A stretch of 54,134 nt of DNA. Origin: an uncultured Bacilli bacterium (lineage in GTDB: Bacteria > Bacillota_I > Bacilli_A > RF39 > UBA660). Shown piece after piece: positions 27,822 through 37,174 of this stretch. Both the position numbers and the translations under genes were made by a program. Position 1 is the stretch's first letter. The number at the start of each line of letters is the position of its first letter. The DNA is taken from assembly GCA_934130045.1 (NCBI GenBank), contig CAKOXI010000007.1:1-54134 (forward strand), written 5' to 3'. The notes below the pieces were generated by a model, which worked only from the letters and a program-made list of their open reading frames with translations, ran no database searches and had not been told where the DNA came from.

Positions 27822-27827
27822 TATTCT

Positions 27828-27980
27828 CTACATCATATCGTCTAGCTTTTCATCGGCTTTTTTTAATGTTTTTTTAGCGGTTTTATTTACTGCTTTCATT
27901 AATGGTTTACTATATTTTTGATATGCCAACACGGCACCAGCACCCATTGCCATTAAAGCTATATTCTTGCCTAGTTTCAT
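27828..27980 (-). CDS. Small single-pass membrane protein (50 aa)
   Basis: 50 codons with ATG at 27980, ideally spaced from GAGGTGA. Sequence features: 'NIALMAMGAGAVLAY' membrane-type segment (residues 6-20) followed by a Lys-rich amphipathic tail ending DDMM. It has its own ribosome site and terminator, which supports a real gene. The pattern recalls YtxH-like small membrane proteins, but no family can be named. It lies between recD2 and the HAD gene. Confidence 0.7.
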   Translation of the reverse strand: MKLGKNIALMAMGAGAVLAYQKYSKPLMKAVNKTAKKTLKKADEKLDDMM

Positions 27981-28010
27981 TAAACTCACCTCGCAAAATA
28001 AATATGAATA

Positions 28011-28030
28011 ATGTATGCTATTGCATACAT
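28011..28030. terminator. Inverted repeat downstream of recD2
   Basis: Perfect 8-bp arms ATGTATGC/GCATACAT with a 4-base loop. The T-rich run (TTTTATTTTTT) is on the + strand side, so as a terminator it would work better for + strand transcripts. On the minus side it may only stabilise the recD2 3' end. Confidence 0.45.
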
Positions 28031-28056
28031 TTTTATTTTTTACAAAATTATAATTT

Positions 28057-30264
28057 TTATTCTGATTTTAACAAATTTTCAAGTAAAGTAGTTTTTCTTA
28101 CATATTCATTATTATTATAAACAGCATATTCAAAAGCATCTTTTTGCCCTATTAAAATTAATTTTCTTTTAGCTCTAGTAACAGCTGTATATACAATTTT
28201 TCTATATAACATTCTTTTATGAGAATTACTCAAAATTAAAATAACTGTATCAAATTCACTACCTTGAGATTTATGTATACTAATTACATATCCATGTTTT
28301 ATTTGATTAAAATCTTTTAACGAAAATTTAACAATATTACCATAAAAATCTATATAGATTTCATGCTTTTTACTTTCACTTTCCTTAGAATCAATTATTT
28401 TTTTTATAATTCCTATATCACCATTAAATATATTTAATTCGGGAAAATTAGATAACACTAATACTTTATCATTTTCTCTATAAATAATATTACCGTATTT
28501 TATTTCTTTTTTATTAATACTACTTGGATTAAAAATATTTTGTAATTCTAAATTTAGTGAATCAATTCCAGAATCACCATAATACATTGGTGCCATTACT
28601 TGAAAATCTTTAATATCGTATTTTTTAGAAATTAATTGATCACATATTTTTTTTAAATTATTTTTTATATTAGCATTATTACAATTTAAAAACATATAAT
28701 CATCTTTTACTGTAAGATAATCTGTTAACTTATTTTCTTTTATTTCATATGCTAGGGTATTTATATATGAATTAACATTCTGACGATATAAAAGATTTAG
28801 ATAGACAGTTTTAAACAAATTACTTGATATTAAATCTTTTAATACTTGACCAGGTCCAACACTTGGTAACTGATTTATATCACCAACAAAAATTAATTTT
28901 ATGTTATTAGTTAAACCTTTTAATAAATTTTCAAATATTAAAATATCTAACATACTAACCTCATCTATAATAATTAACTTACTATAATTTTTATTAAATT
29001 CATTTATAGCAAAAGTATTATTATCCTTATTCCATTTTAAAAACCTATGAATAGTTGTTGCTCTAAAATTAGTTGAATCACCTAATCTTTTACTTGCTCT
29101 ACCTGTTGGTGCTAAAAGTGCTACATAAGATAACATTTCTTCATCACTATAATTATTAGCCATTTGATATATTGAAACAATCGCATTAACAATAGTTGTC
29201 TTGCCAGTTCCTGGTCCACCAGTAATAATAGTAATATTATTATTTAATGCTTCTAAAATAGCTTCTTTTTGCATATCATCATATTTTATATTATTTATTT
29301 TTTCCAATTGTTCCAATTTTATTAAATAATCAGTTTCTTTTTTTAATGTTTTATTATTTATTTTTTTTAATCTCTCAGAAATATATTTTTCTTTCAAATA
29401 GAATTCCTTTAAATATATCTTTTCATTTTCAATGATTATTTTTTCTTCATAATATAATTCTTCTAAATATTGATTGACAATTTCATATTCAATTCTACTA
29501 TTTAAAAACGAAACTAATTCTTCATAAATCTCATCAAATAAAAAATATGTATCACCTTTATCAAATGTCATTTTTTTTATTAAATATAAAATTAATGCTT
29601 TTACTCTTTTTTCATCTAAAAATTCTATATTCCAATTTAGAGCAATTTCATCTATTTTGTTAAATGGTATATCTTCAATATCATTAACAATATTATAAAT
29701 ATTATTCTCTATTTGCATTATTGTATTCTCTTTATATTTATTATAAATTGCTAAACTTTCTTTCATTGAAAAACCAATTTCATTTAAATAAACAATTGTT
29801 TTATGACTATTTTCATAATTTATAAGAGTTTCTGAAATTAGATTTCTCTTTTGAGTAGTCAAACCTTTTACAATTAATAAACTATTAGGATTTTCAAGTA
29901 TTAATTCTAGGGCATTTTCACCCAATTTTTCAACTATTTTTGTAGCCATTTTATTTCCTATTCCTGGAAACAAATCACTTGATAAAAATTCTATTATTCC
30001 TTCTTTACCCTCTGGTTTCAATTTTTCGTAGTTGCTTACTTGATATTGCTTGCCATATTTAGGATGATTGATTAATTCACCATACATCATATATAAATTA
30101 TTTTCGTAAATTTTATCAAAATATCCTGTAATAGTTATTGATTTATCAACATAATCATATAGATTTATATCGTTCGTATCACTAATTTTTAATAAGCCAA
30201 TTATATAACCATTTTCACTTGAAAAAATTATTTTTTTAAAATTACCTTTTATATAACTAGTCAT
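28057..30264 (-). CDS. recD2: RecD2-type 5'-3' DNA helicase
   Basis: 735-residue SF1B helicase. N-terminal OB/HhH region with 'LFPGIGNKMATKIVEKLG', Walker A 'ITGGPGTGKTT' near residue 345, Walker B/DE in 'LIIIDEVSM', 'GDINQLPSVGPG' (motif III), and motifs V/VI 'ISIHKSQGSEFDTVILIL' and 'YTAVTRAKRKL'. Length matches RecD2 from RecBCD-less Firmicutes. Acts in DNA repair and genome stability. AGGGAGTG ribosome site. Confidence 0.92.
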   Translation of the reverse strand: MTSYIKGNFKKIIFSSENGYIIGLLKISDTNDINLYDYVDKSITITGYFDKIYENNLYMMYGELINHPKYGKQYQVSNYEKLKPEGKEGIIEFLSSDLFPGIGNKMATKIVEKLGENALELILENPNSLLIVKGLTTQKRNLISETLINYENSHKTIVYLNEIGFSMKESLAIYNKYKENTIMQIENNIYNIVNDIEDIPFNKIDEIALNWNIEFLDEKRVKALILYLIKKMTFDKGDTYFLFDEIYEELVSFLNSRIEYEIVNQYLEELYYEEKIIIENEKIYLKEFYLKEKYISERLKKINNKTLKKETDYLIKLEQLEKINNIKYDDMQKEAILEALNNNITIITGGPGTGKTTIVNAIVSIYQMANNYSDEEMLSYVALLAPTGRASKRLGDSTNFRATTIHRFLKWNKDNNTFAINEFNKNYSKLIIIDEVSMLDILIFENLLKGLTNNIKLIFVGDINQLPSVGPGQVLKDLISSNLFKTVYLNLLYRQNVNSYINTLAYEIKENKLTDYLTVKDDYMFLNCNNANIKNNLKKICDQLISKKYDIKDFQVMAPMYYGDSGIDSLNLELQNIFNPSSINKKEIKYGNIIYRENDKVLVLSNFPELNIFNGDIGIIKKIIDSKESESKKHEIYIDFYGNIVKFSLKDFNQIKHGYVISIHKSQGSEFDTVILILSNSHKRMLYRKIVYTAVTRAKRKLILIGQKDAFEYAVYNNNEYVRKTTLLENLLKSE

Positions 30265-30284
30265 TAAAAATCACTCCCTATTAA

Positions 30285-30314
30285 ATACAAAAAAAATTAT
30301 AGTTTTATAATTTT
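30285..30314 (-). terminator. Terminator between the 200-aa gene and recD2
   Basis: Stem AAAATTATA/TATAATTTT with a 4-base loop, followed by about nine T on the minus strand; overlaps the 3' end of the 200-residue gene. Confidence 0.7.
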
Positions 30315-30907
30315 TTTCCTACATTTTCATTTAATTCACTTTCATTATAATAATCACCCGTATCATTTAAATAATTATTAACTGAATTTAATATTTGATT
30401 ATTTTTTTTCATTTTTGAATTATTAATTTCATCTATATATGCCTTATTTTCAGAATTTTTAATTTCAAATTCTTTATAATCAGAATAAACTATTGATACT
30501 GCCACTGCAGCAACAGATACACCTATAGCAATGTATTTTCCTAATTCCTTTAAATTCTTTTTTAAATTTAATTTTATAGTATCATACTTCATGCTTTCTA
30601 ACTTTGAAATATACTTATCATAATTTGGATCTATATCATCAGTAATTATTGTAACAAAATGGGCATTTTTTTTACCGTTATTTTCTTCTTGAAATTTAAA
30701 TAAATACTTTTTTATATCACCTGTTTGAACACACTTTAAACATGAAGTTTGTCCATTATTTACAGCTTGTTGTAAAACATTTATTACATCATCTTTATTA
30801 TATATTTCTCTAGTTTCTTCCCCATCAACTATTTTTTTTACAGTTGGATTTTGTTCCCCAACACTAAATTTATAAACATCTTCCACAGAATTTCTAATAC
30901 TAATCAT
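30305..30907 (-). CDS. Unknown membrane protein (200 aa)
   Basis: Starts at an ATG with an excellent AAGGAGG site. Residues 1-115 are a soluble domain with a 'CLKC' pair at 56-59. One membrane helix lies at about 124-142 ('YIAIGVSVAAVAVSIVY'), then an Asn/Glu/Lys-rich tail. No family recognised. It has its own ribosome site and terminator between mtaB and recD2. Confidence 0.6.
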   Translation of the reverse strand: MISIRNSVEDVYKFSVGEQNPTVKKIVDGEETREIYNKDDVINVLQQAVNNGQTSCLKCVQTGDIKKYLFKFQEENNGKKNAHFVTIITDDIDPNYDKYISKLESMKYDTIKLNLKKNLKELGKYIAIGVSVAAVAVSIVYSDYKEFEIKNSENKAYIDEINNSKMKKNNQILNSVNNYLNDTGDYYNESELNENVGKKL

Positions 30908-30950
30908 AACAGTTCCTCCTTTTAAAATATATCATTTATAAATTTTAAAG

Positions 30951-32252
30951 TCAATTAAGTTTGTTAATATCCTGTAAAGTTGCAATACAATATGGATATT
31001 CAATATTAGTTATGGTAACATTCAAATCTTTATTTAAAATAGCTTTATCACTTTTACATTTTATCAACAAATAATTACCCGTATGTCCTACTAAAAAACC
31101 ATTATTATAAACCTCAGATAAAAATTCAATACTTTTTCCAATAAATTTATTCATGTAATTTATTTCTAATTCTTTAGATAATTGTAGTAATTTATGAACA
31201 CGTGTTTTTTTTGTATTTTCATCAATCTGATTAGGCATTGTTTCTGCTTTAGTACCTTTTCTTACCGAATATGGAAACACATGAACTTTAGAAAAATTAA
31301 TTTCCTTAATGTTATTTAATGTTATATTAACGTCTTCATCTGTTTCACCTGGAAAACCCACTATAACATCTGTTGTTATAGATATATTTGGTCTAATATT
31401 CCTTATTTTAGCAATTTTGTTTTTAAAGTAAGAAACATCATATTTACGATTCATATCATGTAATGTTTTATCACAACCTGATTGTAATGGAATATGAATA
31501 TGATCAACAATTGCATGACTTTGCTTTATTACATTTAGTACCTTATCATCTATTTCTGTTATTTCAATTGATGAAATTCTAAGTCTTTCTAATCCTTTTA
31601 TTGTAACAATTTCAGCAAGTAAATCAGCAAAATCATAATTATTTAGATCACTGCCATAATGACCTGTATGAATACCAGTTAAAACCACTTCCTTATGACC
31701 TAATGAAACAAGATTTTCAATTTCAGATAAGACATCTTCACGTTTTTTGCTTCTAACATCTCCTCTAGTATACGGAATAATACAATAAGAGCAAAAATTA
31801 TTACACCCATCTTGAATTTTAACAAAAGCCCTAGTTCGATTTATGTTATCAAGCTTCATACATTCAAAATCGACTTTATCTAAATCATATACATCGATAA
31901 TTTGTTTCTTTGTTTCCATAAATTCTCTTATATAATTTACAACCTTGCTTTTATTTTTATTTCCAAGAACAATACTAACACCAGGCAACTCACTTACCAT
32001 TTTACTTTCCACTTGTGATAAACAACCCACTACTACAATAATAGCATTATTGTTTTTTCTATGTGCTTGTCTAATCATTTTTAATGATTTATTACCAGCT
32101 GTATTAGTTACAGTACATGTATTAATTATATATATTTGTGCATCATCATCTTTTGCAACTTCATTATATCCAGACTTTTTCATAAGTGATGCAATAACGC
32201 TTGACTCATACGTATTAACTTTGCATCCTAATGTATAAATATAAAAATTCAT
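30951..32252 (-). CDS. mtaB: tRNA t6A37 methylthiotransferase MtaB
   Basis: 433-residue radical-SAM methylthiotransferase. N-terminal UPF0004 domain with 'TLGCKVNTYES' and further Cys in 'INTCTVTN' and 'VVGCLSQ'; radical-SAM CxxxCxxC in 'CNNFCSYC' near 150; C-terminal TRAM-like segment. 'TLGCKVN' marks the MtaB/YqeV branch rather than MiaB. It converts t6A37 to ms2t6A37 in tRNAs reading ANN codons. Independent of the upstream operon, as a terminator separates them. Confidence 0.92.
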   Translation of the reverse strand: MNFYIYTLGCKVNTYESSVIASLMKKSGYNEVAKDDDAQIYIINTCTVTNTAGNKSLKMIRQAHRKNNNAIIVVVGCLSQVESKMVSELPGVSIVLGNKNKSKVVNYIREFMETKKQIIDVYDLDKVDFECMKLDNINRTRAFVKIQDGCNNFCSYCIIPYTRGDVRSKKREDVLSEIENLVSLGHKEVVLTGIHTGHYGSDLNNYDFADLLAEIVTIKGLERLRISSIEITEIDDKVLNVIKQSHAIVDHIHIPLQSGCDKTLHDMNRKYDVSYFKNKIAKIRNIRPNISITTDVIVGFPGETDEDVNITLNNIKEINFSKVHVFPYSVRKGTKAETMPNQIDENTKKTRVHKLLQLSKELEINYMNKFIGKSIEFLSEVYNNGFLVGHTGNYLLIKCKSDKAILNKDLNVTITNIEYPYCIATLQDINKLN

Positions 32253-32263
32253 ATATTACCTCC

Positions 32264-32287
32264 AAAAAAATAGACCATTGGCCTATT
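32264..32287 (-). terminator. Terminator of the tcdA-rsmE operon
   Basis: Stem AATAGGCC/GGTCTATT (one G-U) with a 3-base loop, then TTTTT on the minus strand, just before the mtaB ribosome site. Confidence 0.75.
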
Positions 32288-33290
32288 CTAAATTTTTTCT
32301 AAATTCCTTCAAAGCATTTAAAAAAGCATCATCTTTTTTGATTTGTTCATTAATTGGCTCCATATTCATTGTAGCCTCTAAATTATATTCACTTGTTTTT
32401 TTAGAATTTATCATTTCCTTAAAATTTGGAACCGTAGGATAATCTAATTTTGCTTCTCTTCTACCAAACACAGGCGAAATAAAATCTGTAGTAACAAACT
32501 TCTTAGATTCAGTTTTATTTTCATCTATCGCTTGATTAACATTCATTATATCATTAACTTTATCAACTATTTCCATATAACTATTTGTTAATGATGTATC
32601 ATCATGTTTAACTGCTTCATTTTCAAATCTTTCATCATCCGATGATTCTGCCATACTAACCAATTCATTTTTCTTTTCAAGCAATTCTTTATAACTTATT
32701 ATTGCCCTTTCTTCTTGTTCTTGTTCAAACATAGCAACAGCATCTTTTTCCTTTTGTTCTTCTAAATCTTGTTTCATCTTTTCAAGCATGACTTCTAATT
32801 CAGATTTTTTGTTATCTTTATTATTTAATTTTGATGTTTCAATATTATCGTTTTTAGATTCTTCTTTATCTAATTCGTTATTTATACTTGAAGAATTTAA
32901 CTCAATATTTTCTATATTATTTTCTATATTTTCATTTAATGATAATTTGGGATTTTCTATAACTTTATTTTTCTCAACTACAGTATCTTCATTTTTATCA
33001 AATTCTGATAAATTTTCATTCATTATTTTATTAATAGCTTCTCTTCCATCTATTTTATCAACTTTTTCTTCAATTTTTTCTAACACATCATCTTGAGAAA
33101 CCTTTTGTTCATTACTAGTTGCATCAGTATTATCATCAATTTTATTAACTTCTATTTCTTCCATTATGGAACTATCATTTTTCTTACCATGAATATACAT
33201 AAATAAAACAATAACTCCAGTTACTAAAAAAATTATTATACCATAGAACAATGTATCATTTCCTATTATTGTATTAATTAAACTACCCAT
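32283..33290 (-). CDS. Single-pass membrane protein with acidic coiled-coil tail
   Basis: 335 residues. One N-terminal membrane helix (about 11-32), then a long, highly charged, Asn/Glu/Lys-rich region with a coiled-coil stretch at about 160-210 ('LEVMLEKMKQDLEEQKEKD'). The C-terminal ~80 residues are more ordered ('DFISPVFGRREAKLDYP'). No family recognised; the layout recalls cell-division or envelope scaffold proteins, but that is only architecture. GGAGTG site before the ATG; four bases after rsmE. Confidence 0.6.
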   Translation of the reverse strand: MGSLINTIIGNDTLFYGIIIFLVTGVIVLFMYIHGKKNDSSIMEEIEVNKIDDNTDATSNEQKVSQDDVLEKIEEKVDKIDGREAINKIMNENLSEFDKNEDTVVEKNKVIENPKLSLNENIENNIENIELNSSSINNELDKEESKNDNIETSKLNNKDNKKSELEVMLEKMKQDLEEQKEKDAVAMFEQEQEERAIISYKELLEKKNELVSMAESSDDERFENEAVKHDDTSLTNSYMEIVDKVNDIMNVNQAIDENKTESKKFVTTDFISPVFGRREAKLDYPTVPNFKEMINSKKTSEYNLEATMNMEPINEQIKKDDAFLNALKEFRKNLE

Positions 33291-33294
33291 ATTA

Positions 33295-34008
33295 TCACTC
33301 CATTAAATTATAATTTATTACACTCAATAAGAATAGAGGAACTGTTTCAACTCTCAAAATTCTATTTCCTAAAGATAATGGAACAAACTTATTATTAGTT
33401 AAAAATAACTCCTCACGTTCAGATAATCCCCCCTCGGGACCTATCACTATAAACAGTTTATCACAATCTATATTGTTTTGCAAAAAAAACTTTATATTGT
33501 TTACACTTTTTTTTGTACTACAGACAATTTTTTGTCCATCATAATTAATTAAATCATTAAGTTTACATATTCCTATAACACTTGGAATATCAGTTCTTTT
33601 TGATTGTTCGCTTGCTTCCTTGCATATCTTTTGCCATCTTTGTAATTTATTATTTTCTTTATCTATATTTATCTTTATAACACTTCTTTCAGCTTCATAT
33701 ATAATGATTTTATCTACACCTAACTCTGTACTTTTTTGAAGAATTAAATCTAATTTTTGTTCTTTAACTAAAGGAACTGCTATAGATATTTTCAATTTAC
33801 TTGACACTTTTTCTTCTAGTTTATTGATTTTATTTATTTTTATATCTGTATTAACATTTTCTATACTGCATATGTATAATTCATTATTATAAACAACTTC
33901 AATTTTTTCTCCATTAGTCATTCTCATAACTTTTCTAATATGGTATAAATCATCATTATTTAAAATAAATGAATTTCCATCTTGTTTATTTGAAAAATAT
34001 CTTTGCAT
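33295..34008 (-). CDS. rsmE: 16S rRNA m3U1498 methyltransferase
   Basis: 237-residue SPOUT methyltransferase. N-terminal PUA-like part ('HIRKVMRMTNGEKIEV') and the C-terminal knot with 'KSTELGVDKIIIYEAERSV', 'EASEQSKR', 'VIGPEGGLSEREE' and 'LSLGNRILRVETVP'. Length and motifs are standard for RsmE. Operon with the upstream unknown gene and tcdA. In many Firmicutes rsmE sits next to prmA, which is absent here. Confidence 0.93.
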   Translation of the reverse strand: MQRYFSNKQDGNSFILNNDDLYHIRKVMRMTNGEKIEVVYNNELYICSIENVNTDIKINKINKLEEKVSSKLKISIAVPLVKEQKLDLILQKSTELGVDKIIIYEAERSVIKINIDKENNKLQRWQKICKEASEQSKRTDIPSVIGICKLNDLINYDGQKIVCSTKKSVNNIKFFLQNNIDCDKLFIVIGPEGGLSEREELFLTNNKFVPLSLGNRILRVETVPLFLLSVINYNLME

Positions 34009-34009
34009 A

Positions 34010-34546
34010 TTAACTCGTCAAAAAATCCGATAAAAAATCAATAAATCCTAAGAAATTATCATTCATTCTATAAATAAATGCTTTTAATCTATTAGTTTTA
34101 GCCTTTGTTGTATCAATTTTTAATATAAATTCATTATTAGAATACTTTAATATCTCTATATTAACATTATATCTTCGGTATTTTTTTATTAAAGTATCTA
34201 ATTCATAAGAACTTGTATCACCATAATAATATATATTTTTTTTATTAAAATAAATTGTATCATTAATAAATGTTTTAAAATAATCTTTACAATCACTTAT
34301 TTCACAAACAGTATAATCGATTTTTTTCTTCTTATTTTTCTTTTTTATTTTAGAAATCTTAACTTTTTTAACTGGTTTACAATTTTGAATATTTTCATAA
34401 TTTACTGTGCTATTAATATTTAACATCAAATAATCCTTAATATTTTTATTATTTTGAACGGCATTAATTATATCCTTATCTACAATTCCTAATGTAAAAA
34501 CATTACCATCCATTTTCTTTATAATATTTATTAAATCATTTTTCAT
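34010..34546 (-). CDS. Unknown protein (178 aa)
   Basis: No family recognised. It has an N-terminal 'MDGNVFTLGIVDKDIINAVQNN' region reminiscent of nucleotide-binding loops, a Lys-rich segment (about 65-80), and a C-terminal half with 'YYYGDTSSYELDTLIKKYRRY'. Soluble. GAGGTAG ribosome site; one base from rsmE and five from tcdA, so clearly co-transcribed with two RNA-modification genes, which gives a weak hint of an RNA-linked role. Confidence 0.6.
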   Translation of the reverse strand: MKNDLINIIKKMDGNVFTLGIVDKDIINAVQNNKNIKDYLMLNINSTVNYENIQNCKPVKKVKISKIKKKNKKKKIDYTVCEISDCKDYFKTFINDTIYFNKKNIYYYGDTSSYELDTLIKKYRRYNVNIEILKYSNNEFILKIDTTKAKTNRLKAFIYRMNDNFLGFIDFLSDFLTS

Positions 34547-34551
34547 ATAAA

Positions 34552-35232
34552 CTACCTCACTATATCATTAATTACATAGCTAGCACATAATAATCCTGCT
34601 ATCGATGGTACAAAACAATTAGAACCAATAGTTTTTTGCTTCTTTATTATATTTACTTCATCACTACAAATAACCATTATTTTTTTATTAATTTTTTCAT
34701 CTCGTAACATTTTTCTTAAGATTTTTGCAATAGGATCGTAAGATGTTTTCCTTAAATCCATAATTTTAAGTTTAGATGGATCCATCTTATATCCTGTTCC
34801 CATTGAAGAAATTAATTTTATATTTCTTTTAATTGATTCTCTTATTAATTGTTTCTTAACTTCTATTGTATCACAACAATCAACAATATAATCAATTTTT
34901 TCATCAAATAACTGACATGTATTATATATATCCAAATGTTTAGTTATTTTTTTTACAATACAATCAGGGTTAATTTCTTTAATTCTTTCTTCCCATACAT
35001 CAGTTTTATTTTTTCCTATATTACTATGCAATGACATTAGTTGTCGATTTAAATTAGTTATATCAATTATATCTTCATCAACTATTATCACTTTTCCAAT
35101 GCCATTTCTAACAAGTGATTCTGTTGCGAAACTACCTACACCGCCTAATCCAACAATTAAAACAGTCGTATTTTTTATTTTTGCTAAATTTTCTTCGCCT
35201 ACTAAAATTTCTAACCTTGTAAATTGATTCAT
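34552..35232 (-). CDS. tcdA: tRNA threonylcarbamoyladenosine dehydratase (TcdA/CsdL)
   Basis: About 226 residues. ATG at 35232 chosen because GGTGAAG lies just upstream; the open frame extends six codons further. E1-like fold: 'VGLGGVGSFATESLVRNG' (nucleotide loop), 'NLNRQL', 'DCCDTIEVK', and 'SSMGTGYKMDP' instead of a catalytic Cys loop, as in TcdA. It cyclises t6A37 to ct6A. With mtaB nearby, two enzymes acting on the same tRNA position sit close together. Confidence 0.88.
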   Translation of the reverse strand: MNQFTRLEILVGEENLAKIKNTTVLIVGLGGVGSFATESLVRNGIGKVIIVDEDIIDITNLNRQLMSLHSNIGKNKTDVWEERIKEINPDCIVKKITKHLDIYNTCQLFDEKIDYIVDCCDTIEVKKQLIRESIKRNIKLISSMGTGYKMDPSKLKIMDLRKTSYDPIAKILRKMLRDEKINKKIMVICSDEVNIIKKQKTIGSNCFVPSIAGLLCASYVINDIVR

Positions 35233-35267
35233 ATGCTTCACCATTGTCATTATATCAAATTTAAGTC

Positions 35268-35452
35268 AAAAAAAAAAGTCCAAAAGAAGGGCCCTTAACG
35301 ATAAAAACCTAGTCTCCCAGGTGGGCATCACATTATTAGTTTTAGGATCTTTGCTAAATAAATGCAAATTTTCAACACCACTAATAAATTAGATTCCCGT
35401 ATCGTTTAATTTAGTAGGTTTTTCTTAAATGGGCATTTCCTATCTTCCAGAC
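35268..35452 (-). ncRNA. ssrS: 6S-like RNA
   Basis: About 185 nt from a TTGCAT-18-TATAAT promoter to a poly-T tract (35268-35277). It forms a long closing stem (ends GTCTGGAAGATAGG with CCTTCTTTTGGAC), an inner stem AAAAACCTA/TAGGTTTTT, and a large central region with paired arms, ending in a GATGCCCACC-type strand, the layout of Firmicutes 6S RNA that mimics an open promoter and traps SigA-RNA polymerase. No ORF inside. Identification rests on structure and partial sequence resemblance, without a covariance search. Confidence 0.7.
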
Positions 35453-35458
35453 ACTATT

Positions 35459-35488
35459 ATTATACTACATATTGTATTAAATATGCAA
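35459..35488 (-). promoter_or_regulatory. Promoter of the 6S-like RNA
   Basis: TTGCAT (35483-35488), 18 bases, TATAAT (35459-35464), upstream of the structured transcript. Confidence 0.7.
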
Positions 35489-35517
35489 TAATTTAAAAAA
35501 AATTTTTTAATACATCA

Positions 35518-36327
35518 TTATTTATAATAATCATCTAAAAAATTATGCTTTTTTCCATTGTATTGGTAGCTAATCATCGTATTTAAATTAACATTGCAAG
35601 TTGATTTAAATATATTTAAATCTAAATTTGGATTAATTTCTTTTAATTTTTCAATTAACTCCTTTATTTGTTTTCTTCTTCCTATACCTTTTTTAGTAAC
35701 AGAACATGCACATCCTATAAATTCTAAATTATTAAATTTTGCCCATGATATAATATCTTTTTCAAAAACAAAATATAATGGTCTTATTAATTCTAAATTT
35801 TCAAAATTATCACTTTTTAATTTAGGCATCATGCTAGAAAATTGACCATTAAAAAACATATTTAGCATAACTGTTTCAATTACATCATTAAAGTGATGTC
35901 CTAAAGCTATTTTATTACAACCTAATTCACGAGCCTTACTATATAAATAACCTCTACGCATTCTTGCACATAAATAGCAAGGACTATCACCCAAACTTTT
36001 ATTTGAAATATTAAATATATCACTTTCAAATATATGAATATTTAGGTTTAATAGTTTGGCATTTTCAATAATCTTATTCAATGTCTCATTAGTATACCCA
36101 GGATTCATTACTATAAATTCTAAATCAAATTTAAATTGACCATGCCTTTTTAATTCTTCCATACATTTTGCAAGCAAAAAAGAATCCTTTCCACCACTTA
36201 TACAAACCGCAATTTTGTCATTTTCACTAATAAGTTGATATTCTTTTATTGCTTTAACAAATTTACTCCAGATTTCTTTTCTAAATTTTTTTATTATACT
36301 CTTTTCTATTTCGCGATATTTTTCCAT
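35518..36327 (-). CDS. TtcA-family tRNA thiolation protein
   Basis: 269-residue PP-loop ATPase. 'CISGGKDSFLLAKCM' (PP-loop), 'CYLCARMRRG' (CxxC) and 'ALGHHFNDVIETVMLN', as in TtcA (2-thiocytidine 32). A further Cys pair occurs in 'FIGCACSVTKKG', consistent with an Fe-S cluster. Firmicutes homologues are less characterised, so the exact tRNA position is uncertain. Sulfur could come from the cysteine desulfurase at 3987-5120. GGTGATTTC ribosome site. Confidence 0.82.
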   Translation of the reverse strand: MEKYREIEKSIIKKFRKEIWSKFVKAIKEYQLISENDKIAVCISGGKDSFLLAKCMEELKRHGQFKFDLEFIVMNPGYTNETLNKIIENAKLLNLNIHIFESDIFNISNKSLGDSPCYLCARMRRGYLYSKARELGCNKIALGHHFNDVIETVMLNMFFNGQFSSMMPKLKSDNFENLELIRPLYFVFEKDIISWAKFNNLEFIGCACSVTKKGIGRRKQIKELIEKLKEINPNLDLNIFKSTCNVNLNTMISYQYNGKKHNFLDDYYK

Positions 36328-36359
36328 GAAATCACCAAAATAATTATACTAAATAATAA

Positions 36360-36389
36360 AAAAAATAAAAAGTAAATAATATACTTTTT
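36360..36389 (-). terminator. Terminator of the prepilin peptidase operon
   Basis: Stem AAAAAGTA/TACTTTTT with a 7-base loop, then ATTTTTTTT on the minus strand. Confidence 0.75.
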
Positions 36390-36396
36390 TATAAAT

Positions 36397-37164
36397 TTAT
36401 ATTAAAGAATTTAAGAATTGCATAACATCAAATTGAGTAAATAAAATAATCAATGACCCGATTCCTAAAAGTGGTCCAAATGGTATAATATGGTCTTTAT
36501 TTTTTAGAAGAACAATTAAGGCTAATGGTAAACCAATTAGTGAGCCAACAAAGATTGAAAATAGAGCTTCAGGGAATCCTATAACCATTCCTATCACAAA
36601 CATTAATTTAATATCCCCACCACCCATAGATTCACGTTTAAATAGAAAGTCTCCTAGTAATTTAATTAGATACATTGAAGCAAACGATATTAAACCATTT
36701 ATTAATGGCATATAAAATTCATTAAAACCATTCTTTATTATTAATTCAATGAATAAAACAATTCCAAAAAAAATTAATACTGAATCAGGGATAATTAAAT
36801 AATGATAATCGCTAACAAAAATAATTATTATCATTGAGATAAATGTAAGTGCTACTAAAAAGTCTAAAATATTATTTTTAAATATTATATAACTAATTAC
36901 AAATAAAATACCTGTTAAAAATTCAAATATTGTATAAAACCAAGATATTTTTTGATGACATTTACTACATTTTCCCCTTAAAAATAAAAAAGAAAAAACT
37001 GGAATTAATTCATACCATTTTAATTTATGATTACAATTAGTACAATGTGAAGATGGATATATTATTGATTCTCCTTTGGGTATTCTATAACCTACAACAT
37101 TATAAAATGATCCCAAAGTTATACCAAAAATAAATAAAACTATACAATAATAAATATCCATCAT
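36397..37164 (-). CDS. Prepilin peptidase / N-methyltransferase (A24)
   Basis: 255 residues with about seven membrane helices. N-terminal methyltransferase part with two CxxC pairs ('CTNCNHK', 'CSKCHQK'), then the aspartic peptidase domain with 'FVSDYHYLIIPD' (first Asp) and 'GGGDIKL' (second Asp). Processes type IV pilin-like preproteins (ComC/PilD type). Adjacent to the secretion F gene (ten-base gap), but no pilin or PilB-type ATPase is in the window. Confidence 0.92.
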   Translation of the reverse strand: MMDIYYCIVLFIFGITLGSFYNVVGYRIPKGESIIYPSSHCTNCNHKLKWYELIPVFSFLFLRGKCSKCHQKISWFYTIFEFLTGILFVISYIIFKNNILDFLVALTFISMIIIIFVSDYHYLIIPDSVLIFFGIVLFIELIIKNGFNEFYMPLINGLISFASMYLIKLLGDFLFKRESMGGGDIKLMFVIGMVIGFPEALFSIFVGSLIGLPLALIVLLKNKDHIIPFGPLLGIGSLIILFTQFDVMQFLNSLI

Positions 37165-37174
37165 ACATCAACTC

